NCBI GenBank assembly: GCA_963748485.1
Contig: CAVVJF010000013.1
Span: forward strand, 62,001-126,000
DNA from: DASRWT01 sp963748485
Lineage (GTDB): Bacteria; Methylomirabilota; Methylomirabilia; Rokubacteriales; CSP1-6
DNA length: 64,000 nt
Direction: 5' to 3'
Below are positions 59,536 through 64,000 of this stretch, piece by piece. The notes below the pieces were generated by a model. It was not told the origin of the DNA, did no database searches, and was given only the letters and a program-made list of their open reading frames with translations. Position numbers and translations under genes: made by a program. The first letter of the stretch is position 1. Every line of letters begins with the position of its first letter.

Positions 59536-60433
59536 CGTCGTCTTCGGCCGCCGCGTCCTTCATCTCGTCGGCGTTCGCCACGACTTCGTCGCGTCGCGGG
59601 AGGAGGACGAGAGGGTTGTACGCGGCGCCGTCCCGCCGGATCTCGAAATGCAGATGAGTGGCGACGCTGCCCGGGCTCCGTCCCACGGTGGCGATCACGG
59701 TGCCCGCCTCGACCTGGTCGCCCACATTGACCAGATTCTGAAGGTTATGGGCATAAATGCTCATGAATCCATTCGTGTGCTCGATCTTGATGACGCGCCC
59801 GTAGCCCCGCGCCGTTCCACTGAAGTATACGCTTCCCGGAGCGGCTGCATAGACGGGGGTGCCGAGGTCCGCGCGGATATCGATGCCGGCATGCCACACG
59901 CGCTGCCGAGGGCCCATGGCCGAGACGACGGGCCCCATCACGGGCCACACGAAGTCGACCGGATCGTCCGCGGCGAGCTCGGGCACGTTCATGAAAAGGC
60001 GTGTGGGGATGCGGCGGGGCCCGACCACGGCGAGGACGGAGCCATCGGCCTGCGTGACCGGCGGGGTGATGGCGACGGCAGTCCCGGTCCGGGCGCGATC
60101 GCAGCCGGGAACGATCAGGCGCTGGCCGACGCGCAGCGCCTCGGGCCGCTCGAGCCGATTGGCGTGGATGATGCGCTGGCGGGGCACGCGGTAGCGTGCG
60201 GCGAGGCGGCTCACCGACTCCCCGCTCCGCACGACGTGCACGCAGGGCTCGGCGGCGTCCGCCGGCCCTGCCGTCGCCGTCCGCTGCGGCGCGCGGGGCT
60301 TCGGATCCGCACGCTTCGCCGCCGGCTTCGCGACCGTCTCCGCGGCGTGGCCGGGCGGCGGCGCCAGGAGGAGGCCGGGGAGGAGCAGGCCGACGCCGAG
60401 CATGCGCCGCGCCCGTCGGCGACGGCAGGTCAC
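59522..60433 (-). CDS. nlpD: NlpD-like LysM/M23 murein hydrolase activator
   Basis: 303 residues: signal peptide (ARRMLGVGLLLPGLLLAPP), LysM domain (HVVRSGESVSRLAARYRVPR, LRVGQRLIVPG), and a C-terminal LytM/M23 domain (AGIDIRADLGTPVYAAAPGS, VATHLHFEIRRDG). The zinc ligands His in WHAGID, Asp and the HLHFE pair are present, so it could be an active endopeptidase rather than only an amidase activator like E. coli NlpD. Acidic C-terminal tail (AAAEDDDENE). Confidence 0.85.
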   Translation of the reverse strand: MTCRRRRARRMLGVGLLLPGLLLAPPPGHAAETVAKPAAKRADPKPRAPQRTATAGPADAAEPCVHVVRSGESVSRLAARYRVPRQRIIHANRLERPEALRVGQRLIVPGCDRARTGTAVAITPPVTQADGSVLAVVGPRRIPTRLFMNVPELAADDPVDFVWPVMGPVVSAMGPRQRVWHAGIDIRADLGTPVYAAAPGSVYFSGTARGYGRVIKIEHTNGFMSIYAHNLQNLVNVGDQVEAGTVIATVGRSPGSVATHLHFEIRRDGAAYNPLVLLPRRDEVVANADEMKDAAAEDDDENE

Positions 60434-60732
60434 GCGTCGAACTCCGCGTAACGGATGCCGAAGGAATGAAAGCGCCCCGTGAGGGGCCGCCAGGTGACCT
60501 CGACGTGCTCGACCCGGCTCAGCGGCGGACCCTTTTCGAGCTCGTGGGCCAGCTCCTCGATGAGGCCGCGATGGCCCTCCACGCGCACGCGGACGCGGCC
60601 GTCCTTGAGGTTCATCACGAAGCCGGCGAGGCCGAGCTGGGCGGCCTTCCGCTCAACGAAGTTGCGGTAGCCGACGCCCTGCACGCGGCCGTCCACGACG
60701 ATCTCGGCGGCGGTCCGCAGCTCGCGGCTCAT
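60430..60732 (-). CDS. acyP: Acylphosphatase
   Basis: 100-residue enzyme hydrolysing acyl phosphates. Signature VQGVGYRNFVERKAAQLGLA with catalytic Arg, and GFVMNLKDGRVRVRVEGHRG with the catalytic Asn. It overlaps the nlpD-like gene by 4 nt (ATGA). Confidence 0.92.
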   Translation of the reverse strand: MSRELRTAAEIVVDGRVQGVGYRNFVERKAAQLGLAGFVMNLKDGRVRVRVEGHRGLIEELAHELEKGPPLSRVEHVEVTWRPLTGRFHSFGIRYAEFDA

Positions 60733-60775
60733 CGCGTGCTACCGGGGACACGGGACGTCCCCCTCGGAGGGAAAG

Positions 60776-60852
60776 TGGTCGGGGCGACTGGATTTGAACC
60801 AGCGACCTCCTGCTCCCGAAGCAGGCGCGCTACCAAGCTGCGCTACGCCCCG
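60776..60852 (-). tRNA. tRNA-Pro (CGG anticodon)
   Basis: Minus strand, encoded CCA at 60778-60776. Acceptor CGGGGCG/CGCCCCG, anticodon arm CCTGC-TTCGGGA-GCAGG giving CGG, T arm GCTGG-TTCAAAT-CCAGT. Confidence 0.95.
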
Positions 60853-60870
60853 TCCTCGCGTGGCGGGGCT

Positions 60871-61545
60871 TCATCCCAGCCACGCGTGCTTTCCGATCAA
60901 CGGGACGAACACGCATCCCGAATCCTCGGTGATGCGCATCTCGCCCCGCACCTTCTCGATGAGCTGGAGCTTCTGTCCGTCCGCTCCGCCCACCGGCATG
61001 ATCATCAACCCGCTCTCGATCAGCTGCTCGAACAGCGGCGGCGGCACCGTCGGCCCCCCCGCCGCGACGAGAATCCGGTCGAACGGCGCCTCGTCGGGCC
61101 ACCCGAACGTCCCGTTGGCGGTGCGCACCCACACGTTCGAGTACCCCAGCTCCTCCAGCGTCTGGCGGGCGCGCGCCGCCAGCCTGGGCAGTCGCTCCAC
61201 CGTGCAGACGCGCGCCACGCACCGCGACAGCACCGCCGCCTGATACCCGGAGCCGGTGCCGATCTCCAGCACCTTCTCGCGTCCGGTGAGCCGCAAGAGC
61301 TCTGTCATCCGGCCCACGATGAAGGGCTGCGAGATCGTCTGCCCCTCTCCGATGGGGAGCGGGTAGTCGCCGTACGCCCGCTCGCGGAGCGCCTCCTCCA
61401 CGAAGCGATCTCGCGGCACGCGCCGCATCGCCTCCAGCACGCGCGCGTCCGTTACCCCGCGCGCCGCCACCTGCTCGGCCACCATGCGCTCGCGCGCCGC
61501 CGCGGTTCGATCGTGCGCCTCCGGCGTCACCGGGCGGCCGATCAC
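60871..61545 (-). CDS. pcm: Protein-L-isoaspartate O-methyltransferase
   Basis: Repairs isoaspartyl residues using SAM. The substrate-binding loop GEGQTISQPFIVGRMTELL and the SAM motif LEIGTGSGYQAAVLS are intact, with VRTANGTFGWPDEAPFDRIL. 224 residues, normal. ATG 61545 overlaps the surE stop by 4 nt; surE-pcm is a classic pairing. Confidence 0.93.
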   Translation of the reverse strand: MIGRPVTPEAHDRTAAARERMVAEQVAARGVTDARVLEAMRRVPRDRFVEEALRERAYGDYPLPIGEGQTISQPFIVGRMTELLRLTGREKVLEIGTGSGYQAAVLSRCVARVCTVERLPRLAARARQTLEELGYSNVWVRTANGTFGWPDEAPFDRILVAAGGPTVPPPLFEQLIESGLMIMPVGGADGQKLQLIEKVRGEMRITEDSGCVFVPLIGKHAWLG

Positions 61546-62312
61546 CGCCCGCGCCTCCGCAGCAGCGCGTTGAGGCTCGACTCCCAGCCGGCCATGCCGC
61601 GCAGCGCCCCGTGATGCGTGAGGTCAAGGTGCAGTGGGGTCACCGCCGCCCAGCCCGCGTGCACCGCCGTGATGTCCGTCCCTTCGTCCTCCGCCCACTC
61701 CGGGGCGCCCGTTCCGATCCAGTAGTACGGCCGGCCCCGCGGATCCACCTCGCGAATCGCCTTCGCGCTGTACACCCGATGGCCCAGCCGCGTGAGCCGG
61801 ATCCCATGCGGCTTGCCCGGCGGCACGTTCACGTTCAGGAGTGTCTGCCGCGGCAGTCCCTCCACCAGCACCCGTGCGGCCACCGCCCGGGCCACCTCGC
61901 CCGCCGCCTCGAAGCCACCCGCCGCCGGCTCCGCCTGCGACACCGCCATCGACGGGACCCCGAGGAGCGTCCCCTCCATCGCGGCCGACACCGTGCCCGA
62001 GTACGTCACGTCGTCGCCGAGATTCGAGCCGTGATTGATCCCCGACACGACGAGCACGGGCGGCTCGGGCAAGAGCCCGAGAATGCCCAGGTTCACGCAA
62101 TCCGACGGCGTGCCGTTCACCGCGAAGCGCCGCTCGCCAAGCTGCTCCACCCGGAGCGGCCGATGCAGCGTGAGCGCGTGGCCGACCGCGCTCTGCTCGC
62201 GGTCCGGCGCGATCACGTGGACCTCGCCCAGCGCCTCCAGTGCCGTCGCGAGGGCGGCGAGCCCCGCGGCGTGCACTCCGTCATCGTTGGTGACGAGGAT
62301 CACGCCCGCCAT
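61542..62312 (-). CDS. surE: 5'/3'-nucleotidase SurE
   Basis: Metal-dependent nucleoside monophosphatase linked to stationary-phase survival. LVTNDDGVHAAGL has the metal-binding Asp pair, and VSGINHGSNLGDDVTYSGTV the second metal site. 256 residues. It is first in the surE-pcm pair, preceded by a tRNA-Pro. Confidence 0.94.
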   Translation of the reverse strand: MAGVILVTNDDGVHAAGLAALATALEALGEVHVIAPDREQSAVGHALTLHRPLRVEQLGERRFAVNGTPSDCVNLGILGLLPEPPVLVVSGINHGSNLGDDVTYSGTVSAAMEGTLLGVPSMAVSQAEPAAGGFEAAGEVARAVAARVLVEGLPRQTLLNVNVPPGKPHGIRLTRLGHRVYSAKAIREVDPRGRPYYWIGTGAPEWAEDEGTDITAVHAGWAAVTPLHLDLTHHGALRGMAGWESSLNALLRRRGR

Positions 62313-62327
62313 CGAGATCTCTGAAAA

Positions 62328-62404
<77 letters not shown>

Positions 62405-62453
62405 ACCCACGTCGCATTGTACGGAGAGACGGCGAAAAACTCAAGGCGGGCGC

Positions 62454-62816
62454 TCACTTTCGCTCGGGTACGAGGCGATCCCGGAGCGCGCGGAGGCGGT
62501 CCCGGGTGCGACGGAGGGTGTCTTCCATGGTCATGCCCTTGAGCCCAAGATCCATCTGGTGCGTCCCGCGCGCCTCCGCGAGGAGCCGCCTCTTGGCGCC
62601 CTCCAAGGTGAGGCGCTCCATGTAGAGCAGATGCTTGATGCGCAACACGAGCTCCAGGTCGCGCTTGCGGTACAGCCGCTGGCCCGCGGGGTTCTTCTTC
62701 GGGCGCAGGAGCTTGAACTCCGACTCCCAGTACCGGAGCACGTACGCCGGAACCTCCGTGATCGACTCGACCTCGCCGATCCGGTAGTAGAGCTTGTCTG
62801 GGATCGTCTGCGTCAC
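62454..62816 (-). CDS. MerR-family transcriptional regulator
   Basis: 120 residues. N-terminal winged HTH: YRIGEVESITEVPAYVLRYW, KKNPAGQRLYRKRDLELVLR, LLYMERLTLEGAKRRLLAEA; then a short helical C-terminus with no obvious ligand domain. This small type often sits after ihfA near pheT in Gram-negative and related bacteria; here it follows IHF by 14 nt. Confidence 0.87.
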   Translation of the reverse strand: MTQTIPDKLYYRIGEVESITEVPAYVLRYWESEFKLLRPKKNPAGQRLYRKRDLELVLRIKHLLYMERLTLEGAKRRLLAEARGTHQMDLGLKGMTMEDTLRRTRDRLRALRDRLVPERK

Positions 62817-62830
62817 ACGTCCCCCGGGGC

Positions 62831-63112
62831 CTACTGGTTGAGCCGCAGCTTGAGCCCCTTGCTCGGCTTGAACGTGAGCACCTTGCGCGCGGTGATCTCG
62901 ATGCTGTCGCCCGTCTGCGGGTTGCGCCCGCGGCGGGAGGCCTTCCGGCGGATCCGAAAGTGCCCGAAGCCGACGATCTTGACGTCCTCACTGCGCTCGA
63001 AGCAGTTGAAGATGATGTCGAACAGCGACTCGACCACCGAAGCCGACTGACGCTTCGACAGCCCGTGCGCGGCCACCGCATTGATCAGGTCGTTCTTGGT
63101 CAGCGCCGTCAC
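62831..63112 (-). CDS. ihfA: Integration host factor / HU-family DNA-binding protein
   Basis: 93 residues with the complete HU/IHF fold: LTKNDLINAVAAHGLSKRQS, FERSEDVKIVGFGHFRIRRK and the DNA-bending arm ASRRGRNPQTGDSIEITARK. MerR-family neighbour and sequence favour IHF alpha. GTG 63112 start is preceded by GAGG; it overlaps cutA by 4 nt. Confidence 0.88.
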   Translation of the reverse strand: MTALTKNDLINAVAAHGLSKRQSASVVESLFDIIFNCFERSEDVKIVGFGHFRIRRKASRRGRNPQTGDSIEITARKVLTFKPSKGLKLRLNQ

Positions 63113-63438
63113 CTCCCCTCGCCCGTGACCGATTCCGTCAACCACTGCACGTAGGCCGACGCGCCGGCCTCGACCGGCAGCGCCAGGACTTCCGGCACCG
63201 AGTACGGATGCAGCTCGAGCACGCGCCGCTCGAGGGCGGCGTAGCACGCGGCATCTGTCTTGATCAGGAGCAGGCACTCCGAGGCCTCCTCGCGCTGCCC
63301 CTGCCAGCGATAGATGGAGGTGAGCCCGGGCACGACGTTGACGCAGGCGGCGAGGCGCTCGTCGACGAGGGCGCGTCCGATCGCGGTCCCGGCCTCCGCG
63401 GAGGGCGCGGTGACGAGCACGACGCGCGACCCGATCAC
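63109..63438 (-). CDS. cutA: Divalent-cation tolerance protein CutA
   Basis: 109-residue trimeric protein. RVVLVTAPSAEAGTAIGRAL, RLAACVNVVPGLTSIYRWQG, and SECLLLIKTDAACYAALERR match the CutA family. Starts at GTG 63438, overlapping the stop of the SPOR-domain gene. Confidence 0.9.
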   Translation of the reverse strand: MIGSRVVLVTAPSAEAGTAIGRALVDERLAACVNVVPGLTSIYRWQGQREEASECLLLIKTDAACYAALERRVLELHPYSVPEVLALPVEAGASAYVQWLTESVTGEGR

Positions 63439-64000
63439 TTGAGGAGACCCTGGGTGACGAAGCCGTCCACGCCCTTGGCGGCCAACTCGCGCTTGCCCGC
63501 GGCGGCCGCGTCGCGCGTGGAGTAGCCCCCGACGCGCACGAGGATACGCCGTGCTGCCCGGTCCCGCCTGCTCGCCGACGCGGCGGATGCGCACCTGCGG
63601 GCCGTCGGCGGCCAGCCGACGGGAGAGGGCGACGGCGTCCTTGAGATCCATCGCGGGGCGCACCACCACCGAGCCGGCGGCCGCCTCGGCGGTCCCGGCG
63701 CCCTTGAGCGCGGCGTTGACCGCGTCGACGCCGGCGCCGTCCACGACCACCTCGTGCCGGTTTGCGGGGGCGCCGCCGCCGCCGCGCGTCGTCTGGGCGA
63801 CTTCCACCGAGAAGCGCTCGTCGCGCAGCTCCTTGGCCAGCCGCTCGGCATTGTCACCCTTGGCGAAGAGGCCCACCTGGACCCAGTAGTCGCCCCCCGC
63901 CGCCGTGGCGGTCGCGGGCCGCGGCCTCTCGGGCGCGGGCTCGGCGGCGCGCGTGGCGGTCTGAGTGGGCTTCGCCGGGCGCGAGGACGCCGCATCCTTG
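63435..64000 (-). pseudogene. SPOR-domain protein, 3' part, with a frameshift (runs off window)
   Basis: C-terminal part of a peptidoglycan-binding SPOR protein. The upstream frame encodes YWVQVGLFAKGDNAERLAKE and VRPAMDLKDAVALSRRLAAD. After VRRVGEQAGPG the frame slips near 63555 and the second part ILVRVGGYSTRDAAAAGKRE and GVDGFVTQGLLK ends at 63435. One lost or gained base explains it. As it lies among intact genes, a sequencing error is at least as likely as a true mutation. The start is outside the window. Confidence 0.7.

Overview
The window looks like a chromosomal segment of a GC-rich, diderm (LPS-bearing) bacterium. It carries kdsC, lptC, lptA, lptB and lptFG for lipopolysaccharide export, rpoN, a surE-pcm-nlpD-rpoS-type cluster and tRNA genes with encoded CCA. 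Gene order and GC-rich style fit an uncultivated lineage such as Rokubacteria/Methylomirabilota, but that is an inference from style, not a marker-gene placement. Most of the window is dense housekeeping DNA with 4-nt ATGA/GTGA overlaps. Several loci carry single-base frameshifts, some of which may be sequencing errors.

Region 1 (1-11.5 kb, + strand): LPS export (kdsC end, lptC, lptA, lptB), rpoN, hpf, rapZ, a GH57 glucanotransferase-like enzyme, metK with a clear promoter, and a large UPF0182 membrane protein. A perfect 34-bp inverted repeat sits between this and the convergent lptFG gene. Region 2 (11.7-32.7 kb): a single-chain LptF-LptG fusion (- strand), then divergently valS, birA, coaX, guaB3, guaA (apparent CTG start), dnaE carrying a 205-residue mini-intein, accA, miaB, a bifunctional nuclease, a GT4 glycosyltransferase, and a phenylacetate-CoA ligase paired with a PaaA/PaaC-like di-iron protein. 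Region 3 (32.7-40.3 kb): exported proteins, a TPR protein, bactofilin, SDR, GYD protein, a frameshifted thermonuclease, a type II toxin-antitoxin pair with a palindromic operator, and a decayed second antitoxin.

Region 4 (about 40.3-57.6 kb) appears to be a degraded integrative element. It is bounded on the right by tRNA-Arg(CCU) and on the left by a 17-nt direct copy of the tRNA 3' end. Inside are an integrase remnant cut by an IS3-family element, a primase/helicase remnant with an in-frame stop, fragments of other IS elements, an IS21-like terminal repeat array, and broken genes (galU, dedA, a lysophospholipid acyltransferase, mgtA). Intact cargo includes Hsp20, a SnoaL-like exported protein, a PerM-type exporter, a YihY protein, and a hybrid histidine kinase next to a metallo-beta-lactamase/receiver fusion. 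Six copies of one roughly 100-220 bp repeat, in both orientations, occur only here, several of them at gene breakpoints.

Region 5 (57.6-64 kb, - strand): two hypothetical proteins, an RpoS-like sigma factor, an NlpD-like LysM/M23 protein, acylphosphatase, pcm, surE, two tRNA-Pro genes, a MerR regulator, IHF/HU, CutA and a SPOR-domain protein running off the end.
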